Assembly: GCF_002019595.1 (NCBI RefSeq)
Contig: NZ_KV917369.1
Location: 1,016,417 to 1,080,416, forward strand
Length of the DNA stretch: 64,000 bases
Source: Priestia abyssalis
GTDB lineage: Bacteria > Bacillota > Bacilli > Bacillales > Bacillaceae_H
Direction of reading: 5' to 3'
Part shown: piece after piece, positions 43,638 to 52,982 of the stretch
Layout of the letters: the number at the start of each line of letters is the position of its first letter
Position numbering within the stretch: the stretch's first letter is position 1
Position numbers and translations under genes: made by a program
Notes under the pieces: model-generated
The model's database searches: none
What the model saw: the letters and a program-made list of their open reading frames with translations, nothing else
Told to the model about the DNA's origin: nothing

Positions 43638-44018
43638 TAAGGCGACGGAGGAGAAGAGATTCTTCGCTTCCTTCTGCCATATGTCAAATACACAAACTTA
43701 ACAGGAAAATAGATTAAGATGTTGAATAATGGAAAATAATAGTTTAATATATGAATATCGTCCTATTGAGTCCATGAAATGGCAGGAATGCCATTTCATG
43801 GACTCAATAGCGGTTGGCAAGACCCTTACGAGCTCTTTGCCAACCGCTTATACGAGAACCTTTCCAGCCTTGTACAGGGAGACAACATAGAAAGCCATGA
43901 AAGCAAAAGAATGAAATTGGATCTATATAAGACATGCCTTTCATTCTATTACTCTGGTATGAATGTTTTTATACATATTCAATTTTTCACAAATAAATTT
44001 AAGAGGTGACAAACACTT
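43638..44018. other. Upstream region of S-layer gene
   Basis: It holds the double hairpin at 43763-43846 and an AT-rich leader. A 76-codon frame across it (43779-44009) overlaps the hairpins and lacks a ribosome site, so it is not called. Confidence 0.5.
43763..43870. repeat. Double hairpin with conserved tail
   Basis: Hairpin 1 is a perfect 22-bp stem (43763-43784 with 43789-43810) with a GGAA loop. Hairpin 2 pairs CGGTTGGCAAG with CTTTGCCAACCG. The tail GCTTATACGAGAACCTTT recurs with two changes at about 46375, showing that this is a repeated element. Confidence 0.7.
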
Positions 44019-46184
44019 ATGAAAAAGTACCCATTTAGCAAGAAAGCAGTAAAGGCCATTTTGGCTGCGTCGATTGCGTTAACGCCGGTTGTGACAACTG
44101 GAATTGTGGCTCCTAGTAGTGTAGAGGCTTCCTCAGATATTCAGGAGCTTGCAAGCCGTTTTTACCAATTTTACAAATCTGCAAGCAAGTCTAAAGTTGA
44201 AGCACCATTAAATGATATTAGTAAACTAACATACGATAATATTGAAACAACAGCAGATAGTTTAGACATTACGTTCAAAAACTTGGACACCCAAGAGAAA
44301 AAAGCTGCATTTGCGACGATAATCCAAGAAACAGCAAAGATTATTTACACTAAACATGAAAGTGCTATAGCATTCTCAGAAGCAATTGAGGATTATAGAG
44401 CTGACTTTGCTGATGAATTTAATCTTGTATTCGAGCAAAATGGTCAAGTAACAGTTGATCAACTCATTGCTTTTCTTAAAGATATGGAACCTGCGCTAGA
44501 AACAGCGATTGTCCAAAATACAAACAACCTTTCTTATTCGGCTATTATCCGTACAGCTGTTAATAACATAAAGAATCAACATACAGCTATGCAAGGAAAG
44601 CTGGGCTATATCGGCTTATCAGTGGAAGAGTTATTTGACTTGCAAGAAGAATTAAATGATAAATACTTAGATGACAATAAAGATGCCCGTTCTGCACTTC
44701 TAACAAGTGCTCTAAATTCAAAAGGAGCTGATTTCAACGTAAGTTCCAATAAGACAATAAGCTTTAAAGTACCTTATTATGCCGGCCCGGTTAAAGTAGA
44801 AGCTGACATTGCACCAGCATTAGAGTGGAAAGTTAATGGCCAGGAGATTACAGGTGTAGTCATTCCAAGTTCATATACAGGTACTGTAACCGTTACTGGA
44901 TATTTAAAAGACGACATCCAAGTTGTTTCTGAAAGCGTTGATCTTGGTGGTACTAGCACTGGTGGCGGCGGAGGTGGCGGTACTACACCCCCATCTGACA
45001 GCGGTCCTAAAGACGACGGTAAGGGGAATATTGGAATCGGCAGCGGTAATATCAGCGATAAAGCCAGTGAAGTAGCAAAAGCAATTAAAGACGCAAAAGA
45101 GTTTAAAACCTTACAAGTAACAATAAGTAATAGTGCCCAAAATGTAACATTACCACCTGCGGTAATCAATGCTATTATCGCGAAAAACAAAGAAGCAACA
45201 ATTGATGTTGTGTCTGATGCTGGTTCTTACAGCTTACCTGCAAGTGAAATCAACTTAGCGGATATTGCGAAAGAGTTAGGCGGAGATGCAGACAAGGTAT
45301 CAATCAAAATTACTGTTAAAGTTGGCAAGGACGACAAGAACGTTATCGGCAATAACAAGCTGACAGCTGTCTCTGATGTAGTTGAATTCACAGTAGAAGC
45401 ACAAGTGAATGGGAAGACGAAAGAGCTTAAAACATTCAAATCGTATGTAGATCGTACAATCAAAGGTGACGAGTCGTTTGATGCTGACAAGTCTGTTGCT
45501 CTTCGTTTAGAGGCAGATGGTGATTTTACTGCACTTCCTACTTATTTTGAGGAAGATGAAGCGAAGTTCAAGTCCATGACAAACTCTCAATATGTTGTTG
45601 TTGAAAATAACAAAACATTCAATGACCTTTCTAAAGCTTGGAACAAAGAACAAATCGAAAAATTAGCGAACAAATACATCGTTCAAGGACGTGCTGACGG
45701 TTCGTTCGGTCCGCAAGTATCGACTACACGCGTACAATTGGCGGTTCTGTTGACTCGTGCGTTGGGCTTATCGACAGATGTAGCCTATGATGGCCGCTTC
45801 AAGGATGTAAAAGGTGACGAGTGGTTCGTACCTGAATTGATGGCTGCCGTGAATGCCGGCATCATTAAAGGAAAAGTCGACGGCACATTTGATCCAATCA
45901 CTCCTGTCAACCGTGCTCAAGCAGCAGTTATGATTAATCGTGCGTTAGAGTTTGTGTCATATGATAAAGAGAAAGAATTGGACACAACGCTGAAGGTGGA
46001 GAAGTTCAAAGATGAAAGCAAAATTTTCGAATGGTCTCGTAAAGACATCGAAACATTGTTGCAAGCAGGCATCATGGAAGGCCGTCCAGATGGCAACTTC
46101 GATCCATATGCACCGACAACTCGTGCACAAATGGTGAAGATTTTAGATGAGACATTAAAAACGTTGAAGTTCATCAACGAATAA
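44019..46184 (+). CDS. S-layer homology domain protein
   Basis: A 721-residue secreted protein. A signal peptide (KKAVKAILAASIALTPVV, cleavage after about VEA) is followed by a helical N-terminal part, a Gly-rich linker (about residue 310-340), beta-type domains and three C-terminal SLH repeats (signature segments VQGRADGSFGPQ, IKGKVDGTFDPI, MEGRPDGNFDPY). SLH domains bind pyruvylated wall polymer. GAGGTGA precedes the ATG, the leader is long and the codon use is regular, as in strongly expressed surface proteins. A strong terminator follows. C-terminal SLH placement is common for surface enzymes and some S-layer proteins; no catalytic domain was seen. Confidence 0.9.
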   Translation: MKKYPFSKKAVKAILAASIALTPVVTTGIVAPSSVEASSDIQELASRFYQFYKSASKSKVEAPLNDISKLTYDNIETTADSLDITFKNLDTQEKKAAFATIIQETAKIIYTKHESAIAFSEAIEDYRADFADEFNLVFEQNGQVTVDQLIAFLKDMEPALETAIVQNTNNLSYSAIIRTAVNNIKNQHTAMQGKLGYIGLSVEELFDLQEELNDKYLDDNKDARSALLTSALNSKGADFNVSSNKTISFKVPYYAGPVKVEADIAPALEWKVNGQEITGVVIPSSYTGTVTVTGYLKDDIQVVSESVDLGGTSTGGGGGGGTTPPSDSGPKDDGKGNIGIGSGNISDKASEVAKAIKDAKEFKTLQVTISNSAQNVTLPPAVINAIIAKNKEATIDVVSDAGSYSLPASEINLADIAKELGGDADKVSIKITVKVGKDDKNVIGNNKLTAVSDVVEFTVEAQVNGKTKELKTFKSYVDRTIKGDESFDADKSVALRLEADGDFTALPTYFEEDEAKFKSMTNSQYVVVENNKTFNDLSKAWNKEQIEKLANKYIVQGRADGSFGPQVSTTRVQLAVLLTRALGLSTDVAYDGRFKDVKGDEWFVPELMAAVNAGIIKGKVDGTFDPITPVNRAQAAVMINRALEFVSYDKEKELDTTLKVEKFKDESKIFEWSRKDIETLLQAGIMEGRPDGNFDPYAPTTRAQMVKILDETLKTLKFINE

Positions 46185-46196
46185 TGATCCACATAA

Positions 46197-46240
46197 AAAA
46201 TAGGACATGGGAATGCATCCATGTCCTATTTTTTTATGCA
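46197..46240 (+). terminator. Terminator of S-layer protein gene
   Basis: AATAGGACATG pairs with CATGTCCTATT, followed by TTTTT. Confidence 0.85.
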
Positions 46241-46600
46241 TAAGCAGCCGAAAAGCCAACTGCAAACGATTTATCAATTTTTATTTTCACACTCGGCAAA
46301 TGTTTGAAGGTATCGGCGGGGAATAGCTGGAGCCCAAATCATTGAGTGAGATGATGCTTCCATTTTTATCTAACTGCTTATACGAGAATCTTTACACGCT
46401 GACTCAAGACGAAAAAAGAGAAAGAGAGGAGAAGGGATGGTGATATAAAGAGTTAAAGAGGACTTCTTATAGAAAAATCAGCTAGATTCGACACGAGGTG
46501 CTCGTTTTTTGTCAAAACAACACTGATTATAATGGGTAAATATTCCATGCGTATGTTATATAATGGTAGGTAGATTACTGGAAGAAAAGGAGGGATTTTT
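46241..46600. other. Gap with relic of the 43763 repeat
   Basis: Around 46371-46395 the sequence CTGCTTATACGAGAATCTTT matches the tail of the double hairpin at 43763-43870; the hairpins themselves are lost. I see nothing else convincing. Confidence 0.45.
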
Positions 46601-47380
46601 TTGAAACTGGCCATCAATGTGATTGCCTTCATGATTTGTGCCATTGTATTAGTTATGGGTCAACAGCATTGGAAAGAGAAGCTTTCTGCCCATGCGAATA
46701 ACGAAGAGGCTGACGAAACGGCACAGATGGGTGAGGAGAAGCAGGAAAAGGATATTGGAATGTATACGAAAGGATTGCCTTCCTTTTTAGCGGAGACGAT
46801 TCATCAGGCGGCTGATACGAAAAAGCCCATCCGGTTTGTGGTTGTGGAATCCGGGAGTGAAGCACCTGCGGAGGTAAGCTGGGCGGACAAGCTGGGACAA
46901 AACTTGGAAAATACATATGGAAAAGAGATGTTTCACGTGCAAATTCAGTCGTATCCGGGACAAACGACAGCTGATTTAGATGCAGGAAAGGTAACGGAAA
47001 AGCTGTCAGCGCTTCAACCGGATATCATTTTGCTTGAAGCGCCGATGATTTATGATAATGGATTGGTAGGTATTTACAATACTTTTTCCCATTTGACAAA
47101 CATCATCGAGCAACTGAAAAAAGAACATCCAAAGCTCATTCTCATGCTGCAGCCTCCTAATCCGATTTATGGCGCAGAAGTATATCCACGGGAGGTGGCT
47201 GAGTTGAAAAACTTTGCCCAAGAAAAGGGGATTTACTATATTGACCATTGGCAGGCATGGCCGGCTGTCAATTCTCCGGATTTGCTGAAGTACTTGAAAG
47301 AGGATCGGCGTTTTCCAAATGAGAAGGGGCATGAGTTATGGGCAAAAACCATTGCCCGTACATTTATTCATTTGCCTTAA
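46601..47380 (+). CDS. SGNH/GDSL hydrolase-like lipid-side protein with TTG start
   Basis: A 259-residue protein with an N-terminal hydrophobic anchor (residues 2-20) and an SGNH-like fold: block I VVVESGSE, ILLEAPMIYDN as block III, LQPPNP, and FPNEKGHELWA near the end. The usual catalytic DxxH just before PNxxGH reads DRRF, so the histidine is missing there. Translation appears to begin at TTG, six bases after AAGGAGGG; no ATG is available nearby. It may be a wall acetyl-esterase relative or an inactive member. Confidence 0.72.
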   Translation: MKLAINVIAFMICAIVLVMGQQHWKEKLSAHANNEEADETAQMGEEKQEKDIGMYTKGLPSFLAETIHQAADTKKPIRFVVVESGSEAPAEVSWADKLGQNLENTYGKEMFHVQIQSYPGQTTADLDAGKVTEKLSALQPDIILLEAPMIYDNGLVGIYNTFSHLTNIIEQLKKEHPKLILMLQPPNPIYGAEVYPREVAELKNFAQEKGIYYIDHWQAWPAVNSPDLLKYLKEDRRFPNEKGHELWAKTIARTFIHLP

Positions 47381-47384
47381 GAAC

Positions 47385-47423
47385 AAGAAAAAAGACCTTT
47401 ATATAAAAAGGTCTTTTTTCTTA
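47385..47423 (+). terminator. Terminator of SGNH-like gene
   Basis: AAGAAAAAAGACCTT pairs with AAGGTCTTTTTTCTT around a short loop. Confidence 0.85.
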
Positions 47424-47519
47424 TCTGTATGATAGTGACTTTTTTTCTTCTAACAGAGCATAAACTTTGGGATGAAACGAGCAGTTGACACCTTTCCGCT
47501 ACGTTGACATATGGCATGT

Positions 47520-47882
47520 TTAAAAAATGGATTTAATATATTGTTTCATCTCTCTCATAATCATCTCCTGTGTTTCTATGCTGTTTTGGCAGGAGATACC
47601 ATAATGATAATCCATGCCGGATGTTTTCTTCCATATAAATGAACCGTATAAGGAAATCGGGGCTTCGTTTAACGTAAAAACCGTTACAAGCTCCCATTTT
47701 GTTCCTTGTGTCGGAATGTCTAATGAGGTAGAAAAACGGAGCCCGTTTGGACTGAAGTCGAGAATTTCAGCCGCTCCCGGCTTAACATCAATCGGGTTGT
47801 TATTTCGTTTGACAAGCTGGAACGTTCCTTTGATGGGAGGGTTAAATGCATAGCGAAAACCCTCTTGTCGTTTAAATTGCAT
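47520..47882 (-). CDS. PilZ-domain protein
   Basis: A 120-residue single-domain PilZ protein. The N-terminal arginine motif is KRQEGFRY (one residue longer between the two arginines than the usual RxxxR), and the second motif is LDFSPNGLRF (D/NxSxxG). It should bind cyclic di-GMP, though the spacing of the first motif weakens that claim. It stands next to the MHYT-PAS-GGDEF-EAL gene. Confidence 0.8.
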   Translation of the reverse strand: MQFKRQEGFRYAFNPPIKGTFQLVKRNNNPIDVKPGAAEILDFSPNGLRFSTSLDIPTQGTKWELVTVFTLNEAPISLYGSFIWKKTSGMDYHYGISCQNSIETQEMIMREMKQYIKSIF

Positions 47883-48089
47883 GATGATGACCTCCGTCTA
47901 TGATTTATGTAATCCTATGATACTATGGAAAGTGAAGAAAATGGTAATAATTCGTGAAAAAAATAGTACATTTTCTTGAAATTGCATTGTGCTGTCTGTA
48001 CGCTGAATGACCCATCTAGTATCATGGGGATGTAAAGCTGGATAAAGCTATTAAGTGGAATAGATGGATAGCTAGGAAGGAAGTTATAG

Positions 48090-50873
48090 ATGATCGACAA
48101 TCAGGTATTAGCGGATACATATCATTCCCCCCTTTTCATTCTCTCTTTTTTGATTACGTTTGTGACATGTTATACGTCATTGGAATTGACTTTTAAAATG
48201 ATGGGAGCGGAATCGAATTGGAAACAGGCTTGGCTCATGAGCAGTGCGGTTGTACTGGGGGGTGGATTGTGGGCGATGGAATCGGTCAGTTTTTTGGCGT
48301 TTCCCGTGTTTACCGATGGCTATTACCATTATGGCTATGCGGTGCTGGCGCTTTTCATAGGAGTCGGAAGCAGTTATGTAAGCTTTCTTCTGGTAAAACG
48401 AGAGGGAAAGAGAACGCTTGCTTTTCTAGCGGCGAATCTCGTTCTTGTCAGCGGTTTTTTCTTTATGCGTCATGTCAGTTTGCTTGGGGTAGGGAAAATA
48501 GGGATCTCTTATGATAGGACATGGCTTGCTGCTTCGATCGGGATTGCGCTGCTGACATCTTTTGCGGCGACATGGCTGCTTTTCTTCCGGATGTGTTTCC
48601 GCCGGCTGTATGTCATATCTAAAGCGATACTGGCACTTATGGTCACGTTCGCATTAGGGGCGATTCATTATACAGCGATGCTGGCACTGCGCCTGGATTT
48701 GACGGCGAAAGGCAAAGAGCTTCATTCGTTCCGGCTCCCTATCCAGACGGAATGGGTGACAGGGTTCATTCTTTTATTTTTAATCTTCCTTTTTTTGCTC
48801 ATGTTTGTCGTGACGACGCTTGAAAGGAAAATTCGCAGACAGCAAAAGGCCAAACGAGCAATTTTTTATTCATCGCTTGACCCGATTGTCGTCACGAATG
48901 AACAAAGTGAAATTATAGTAATGAATCCAGTCGCCGATGCACTGTTTAATATGGATGTAACGGGTCAGCCCATATTCTCCTTTTTGTCTGAATTCGATGG
49001 GGTTGATCAGCTGTTGGGAAAGCGGCTTGAAACGAAGTTGTCTGTCAACCAAAGAGAAGACAAAATCATCGAATTAACTGTAACGAGCGTCGATTTGGAC
49101 GGAGAGCGGGAATATATCTTTTCCATGCGGGATGTCACGGAACAAAAACAAGTGGAAGCGGAATTGAGCGAGACTTCCCATCGATACGAACGGCTGTTTT
49201 ATGACGCGCCGCTGGCGATGGTGGTTCATCGGAACGGGCGGATTATTTCCGCTAATGAAGAAACGGTGAAATTGGTTAGAGTGGACAAGCGGGAAGGGAT
49301 TATCGGAAAATCATTGTTTGATTTTATCGCGATGGAAGAACATGACGCGGTGCAAAAACTTGTTCAGGAATTATCGGGTTCCCCGCAGACTCAAGATTCG
49401 GTATACAACCAGTTTCGCATTTTCAATGCTAAAAAAGAAGAAATGTATGTGCAGACAAAATCGAGCATCATTAAAATGAAGGGGATTTCTTACATCCAGA
49501 CGATTCTTCATGATGTAACAGAGCAGCGAAAAGTGAAACAAACCGTTCAATATATGGCCTATCAAGATTTAGTGACAGGACTTCCGACAGCCGGGATTTT
49601 TAACACATTAGCGAACAACGCATTGGAACGAGTGAAAAAACACGGGGGATCGGCTGCATTGCTGCTGATTGATCTTGACCGGTTCAAATATGTGACGGAT
49701 ACACATGGGCGTCATGTAGGGGATTATTTGCTGAAAGAGGTGGCCCGTCGCATTCAACAAGTGATTTTGTCGACAGATCTTATTTCCCGGTACGGACTGG
49801 ACTCTTTTTTAGTATTGCTTCAAAACCGTGACCGCCAGCAAGTTATCCACATTATCGGGGAACTATTGAACCGCGTTGGGGCCGCATTTCGCTATGAGGA
49901 TTTCGAGGTATATGTCAGCGCGAGCATTGGAGCCACCATTTTTCCGGATGACGGCATGGCACTGGATCCACTTATCCATCAGGCGGATATCGCCATGTAT
50001 TATACGAAAAAGCACCACCGCAACAGCTTTACCTTTTATGATACGGTTATGCACGAAGAGAGCACGAAACGCATGCTGCTGGAAGAAGGACTGCGCCGAG
50101 CGGTGTTGAATGAAGAATTTGAGCTTTATTATCAGCCGAAAATTGATTCGAAAAACGGCTTCATTGCGGGGGTGGAGGCTCTCATCCGCTGGAATCATCC
50201 AACACTTGGGAGAGTATCACCAGGGGAGTTTATTCCGGTAGCGGAGGAAACGGGCTTCATTTTAGCCATTAGCGAATGGGCGCTGAAAACGGCGTGCCGT
50301 CAAAATAAACAGTGGCAGGAGCAAGGCATGCGGCCGATGCGGGTGGCCGTCAATATTTCGAGTGTCGATTTCGGGGAACAATCGTTCATTCCGATGGTAA
50401 TGGATGCATTGAAAGAAACGAAGCTCGATCCCCAATATTTGGAGCTGGAGATCACCGAAACCGTTGCCATCAAAAATATGGAGGTCGTCATCGAAAAATT
50501 ACATATGCTCAAACAGATGGGGATTTATATCTCCATCGATGATTTTGGAGCGGGTTATTCATCGCTGAGCTACATTCAAAAGCTTCCGATTCATGCGTTG
50601 AAAATCGACAAATCGTTTCTGCAGGCATTAATGGATAATGAGAAGGAAGAAACGATTGTAAAGGCGATTATTATGCTGGCGAAAAGCCTTGATTTGGAGG
50701 TTGTCGCTGAAGGGGTAGAAGAAGAACAGCAGGCGAGGCTGCTCATAAAAGAACAATGTGATGAAATGCAAGGCTATTATTTCAGCCGCCCTCTTTCCGT
50801 AGAGGAATTCGCCGCAAAAGCCGACCAAATTGAACGTAAATCCTGCGCCTTGACTACTGTCACTGCGCTCTAA
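48090..50873 (+). CDS. MHYT-PAS-GGDEF-EAL cyclic di-GMP protein
   Basis: A 927-residue protein: seven-segment MHYT-type sensor (residues about 10-245, with IHYT near 192), two PAS regions (about 260-355 and 365-475), a GGDEF domain and an EAL domain. The GGDEF site is degenerate (RYGLDSFLVLL), so cyclase activity is doubtful. The EAL domain keeps VEALIRWNH, ITETVAI, DDFGAGYSS, KIDKSF and VAEGVEEE, so phosphodiesterase activity is likely. It may oppose the GGDEF enzyme at 8788. Confidence 0.92.
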   Translation: MIDNQVLADTYHSPLFILSFLITFVTCYTSLELTFKMMGAESNWKQAWLMSSAVVLGGGLWAMESVSFLAFPVFTDGYYHYGYAVLALFIGVGSSYVSFLLVKREGKRTLAFLAANLVLVSGFFFMRHVSLLGVGKIGISYDRTWLAASIGIALLTSFAATWLLFFRMCFRRLYVISKAILALMVTFALGAIHYTAMLALRLDLTAKGKELHSFRLPIQTEWVTGFILLFLIFLFLLMFVVTTLERKIRRQQKAKRAIFYSSLDPIVVTNEQSEIIVMNPVADALFNMDVTGQPIFSFLSEFDGVDQLLGKRLETKLSVNQREDKIIELTVTSVDLDGEREYIFSMRDVTEQKQVEAELSETSHRYERLFYDAPLAMVVHRNGRIISANEETVKLVRVDKREGIIGKSLFDFIAMEEHDAVQKLVQELSGSPQTQDSVYNQFRIFNAKKEEMYVQTKSSIIKMKGISYIQTILHDVTEQRKVKQTVQYMAYQDLVTGLPTAGIFNTLANNALERVKKHGGSAALLLIDLDRFKYVTDTHGRHVGDYLLKEVARRIQQVILSTDLISRYGLDSFLVLLQNRDRQQVIHIIGELLNRVGAAFRYEDFEVYVSASIGATIFPDDGMALDPLIHQADIAMYYTKKHHRNSFTFYDTVMHEESTKRMLLEEGLRRAVLNEEFELYYQPKIDSKNGFIAGVEALIRWNHPTLGRVSPGEFIPVAEETGFILAISEWALKTACRQNKQWQEQGMRPMRVAVNISSVDFGEQSFIPMVMDALKETKLDPQYLELEITETVAIKNMEVVIEKLHMLKQMGIYISIDDFGAGYSSLSYIQKLPIHALKIDKSFLQALMDNEKEETIVKAIIMLAKSLDLEVVAEGVEEEQQARLLIKEQCDEMQGYYFSRPLSVEEFAAKADQIERKSCALTTVTAL

Positions 50874-50900
50874 CGGACAGTGTGTGAACTGTCCGTTATG
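50871..50900. terminator. Stem-loop at end of EAL gene
   Basis: TAACGGACAGT pairs with ACTGTCCGTTA; it starts at the stop codon and lies between convergent genes. No T-run. Confidence 0.5.
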
Positions 50901-51450
50901 TTAAGGGAGAGAAGCGCTCTGCTTTGCTTAAGCGGTCAGCGGCTAAATAAAGGATCATGTAAATGGGGAAGGAATAGATATGCTCCCAATGGACCATCTT
51001 ATATAGATTGATCATGACAAAAAGCGGTTCGCCGATAAAAGAGGTGAAGGCGCCGAAAAAAACGGCTTTTTTCCATGGGGAGATATGGGGTTTGTATTGA
51101 ATCATCAATGTCACGATAACGGGAATCAAGCAAAAGTCCCAGGGGATATAGCTAGGGAAAAGCGGCAAGACTTTTCCTTTGTAATACCACAAACCTAAAA
51201 CGACACCGGCAAGATCAAGAGATGAAGAGATGATAATTAAGAAAAAAGCCGCATACAGCATTCGGTTTCTGCTTTCTTTTCGATGTACTTTCATCCAGAT
51301 AAGCCAGGGAATGATTGCAAGGGCCAATGAGAGCCACCATTCCCAATGAAATAGCGTATGCTCTTTCCAAAATTCATAATAGTCTTCGTGTATGTGTACA
51401 ATTTGTTTATAAAAAGCGGCGGTGCTTTCGGTGCTCATTTCATGCTTCAT
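50896..51450 (-). CDS. CBO0543-type membrane protein of unknown function
   Basis: A 184-residue protein with about five membrane segments (WWLSLALAIIPWLIW, LYAAFFLIIISSSLDLAGVVLG, FCLIPVIVTLMIQY, AVFFGAFTSFIGEPLFV, IYMILYLAADR). The pattern fits the family labelled CBO0543 in spore-formers; no function is known. The family assignment is from memory of its features and should be treated as probable. Confidence 0.7.
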   Translation of the reverse strand: MKHEMSTESTAAFYKQIVHIHEDYYEFWKEHTLFHWEWWLSLALAIIPWLIWMKVHRKESRNRMLYAAFFLIIISSSLDLAGVVLGLWYYKGKVLPLFPSYIPWDFCLIPVIVTLMIQYKPHISPWKKAVFFGAFTSFIGEPLFVMINLYKMVHWEHIYSFPIYMILYLAADRLSKAERFSPLT

Positions 51451-51643
51451 GACATCACCTCTCTTCTCTTCATAGCTTGTACGACGATTGTCCTCTTATA
51501 CGGAAGGAAAGAAAAAACTTCGCTGACAGATGGTTCTTTCGAATGATTCCGTTTCTGTCAGTCCATAACGTTCGAGCAATTATAGTTGCATATCGCCAAA
51601 ATTTGTATTTTAATAAATAAATCACGAAATGTGAACGATGGCT

Positions 51644-51702
51644 TTATGTTTAGACAGCCGGTGAGAGCCCTTAAAGGTCTGGGTAGTCCGCTGTAACATA
51701 GC
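51644..51702 (+). other. Structured leader of VOC gene
   Basis: TATGTT (51645) pairs with AACATA (51695), and inside it ACAGCCGG pairs with CCGCTGT with one bulged C, closing a further small stem. It ends 27 bases before the VOC start. It does not match any riboswitch class I know. Confidence 0.35.
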
Positions 51703-51728
51703 TCAAAAAAGAAATGGGGAGAATAGGA

Positions 51729-52121
51729 ATGGATATAAAGCAAATTCATCATGTGGCCATTATTTGTTCGGATTACAAACGATCGAAAGCTTTTTATACG
51801 GAGCTTCTAGGGTTCCGGGTGATAGCCGAAACGTACCGCGCCGAACGAGAATCATATAAGCTTGACCTTGAGGTAGGCAAGGGGCATCAAATCGAATTGT
51901 TTTCCTTTCCGAATCCGGCAGAACGCCCGTCATATCCGGAAGCAAGGGGATTGCGCCACTTGGCTTTTGCGGTACCGGATGTTGAAAAGTCGGTGCAAGA
52001 ACTGCAGGAGAAAGGAGTGGCAGTGGAGGATATCCGTATTGATCCATTAACGGGGCAGAAGTTTACGTTTTTTGCGGATCCGGATGGTTTGCCGCTCGAA
52101 TTATATGAGGAAGGGATTTAA
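51729..52121 (+). CDS. Single-domain VOC (glyoxalase-like) protein
   Basis: A 130-residue VOC protein (IKQIHHVAIICSDYKRSKAF at the start; GHQIELFSFPNP; GLRHLAFAVPDVEKS; PDGLPLELYEE at the end). Metal ligands His, Glu, His, Glu are visible, as in GloA2/YaeR-type proteins. The ATG at 51729 follows GGGGAG. The next gene starts four bases after its stop. Confidence 0.85.
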   Translation: MDIKQIHHVAIICSDYKRSKAFYTELLGFRVIAETYRAERESYKLDLEVGKGHQIELFSFPNPAERPSYPEARGLRHLAFAVPDVEKSVQELQEKGVAVEDIRIDPLTGQKFTFFADPDGLPLELYEEGI

Positions 52122-52124
52122 CGC

Positions 52125-52934
52125 ATGAACCAACCTACTGTATCTGTCGTGATTGCGACTTATTATCGTTTATATCCGCTTGGTGAGCTCATAGAATCAC
52201 TGACAAGGCAAACCTATCAACCGTTTGAAATCATCATCGTCAACGACGGAGGTCCGTCACCCGACATGTTGAAAACCTGCTATCCGGAACTTCCACTTAC
52301 AATCATCAATTTGAAAGAAAACGCCGGACATGTGCAGGCCCGCAATATTGGTGTGCAGAGAGCGGCAGGTGACTATATTTTATTGTGTGATGATGACGAT
52401 TTATTGTGGGATACGCATATCGAGCGGATGGTCAAGGAAATGGAAGAGGCCGACTTTACGTTTTCAGATGCGGAAATGTTCAGCTATGAGGTGAAGGATC
52501 ATACGAGGATTCCGAACCAGCGCCTATTGTTTGCCTATGAGTGGAGCCTTGAAAAAATGCGTAAGTTTTCCACCTATGTTCCTTCCGGCAGCATCTATAA
52601 ACGGAGCATTCATGATAAGATTGGCTATTTCGATGAAGATGTACATAACTATTGGGACTGGGATTTCTTTTTGCGTGCCGCAGAGAGGTTTCATGTGAAA
52701 CGTGTTCCGGTGGCGAGCGTTCTGTATGCTTTTTCAATAACAGGAGACAATCAGTCGCTTCAGTTGAATGAACAACGGAATATGTATTTGAAGCGGTTAT
52801 GCGCCAAGCATAATCTTGGTGAATTACCCGTGAAAAATTTCTGGGTACTGCTGAAGGAACCGGAAGTGAAAAGCCGGGAAGCGAGCAGTGAAATCGTTTG
52901 GGACGGAAAGCCGCTCGTTTCACGTCTTGTATAA
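52125..52934 (+). CDS. Family 2 glycosyltransferase
   Basis: A 269-residue GT-A enzyme with VSVVIATYYRLYPLGELI, the nucleotide site VNDGG, and the DxD-type stretch LLCDDDDLLW. The acceptor-side segment HNYWDWDFFLRAAERF is typical of the family. No membrane segment is present. It probably adds a sugar to an envelope glycan. Confidence 0.88.
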   Translation: MNQPTVSVVIATYYRLYPLGELIESLTRQTYQPFEIIIVNDGGPSPDMLKTCYPELPLTIINLKENAGHVQARNIGVQRAAGDYILLCDDDDLLWDTHIERMVKEMEEADFTFSDAEMFSYEVKDHTRIPNQRLLFAYEWSLEKMRKFSTYVPSGSIYKRSIHDKIGYFDEDVHNYWDWDFFLRAAERFHVKRVPVASVLYAFSITGDNQSLQLNEQRNMYLKRLCAKHNLGELPVKNFWVLLKEPEVKSREASSEIVWDGKPLVSRLV

Positions 52935-52982
52935 TGCAGGGAGCATGGATAAAAAGTCACTATGGGGCAGGGGGAGAGGAAT

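Noticed and set aside
43779..44009. 76-codon frame before the S-layer gene
   Set aside because: Its first third is the double hairpin, it has no ribosome site and its translation is not protein-like.
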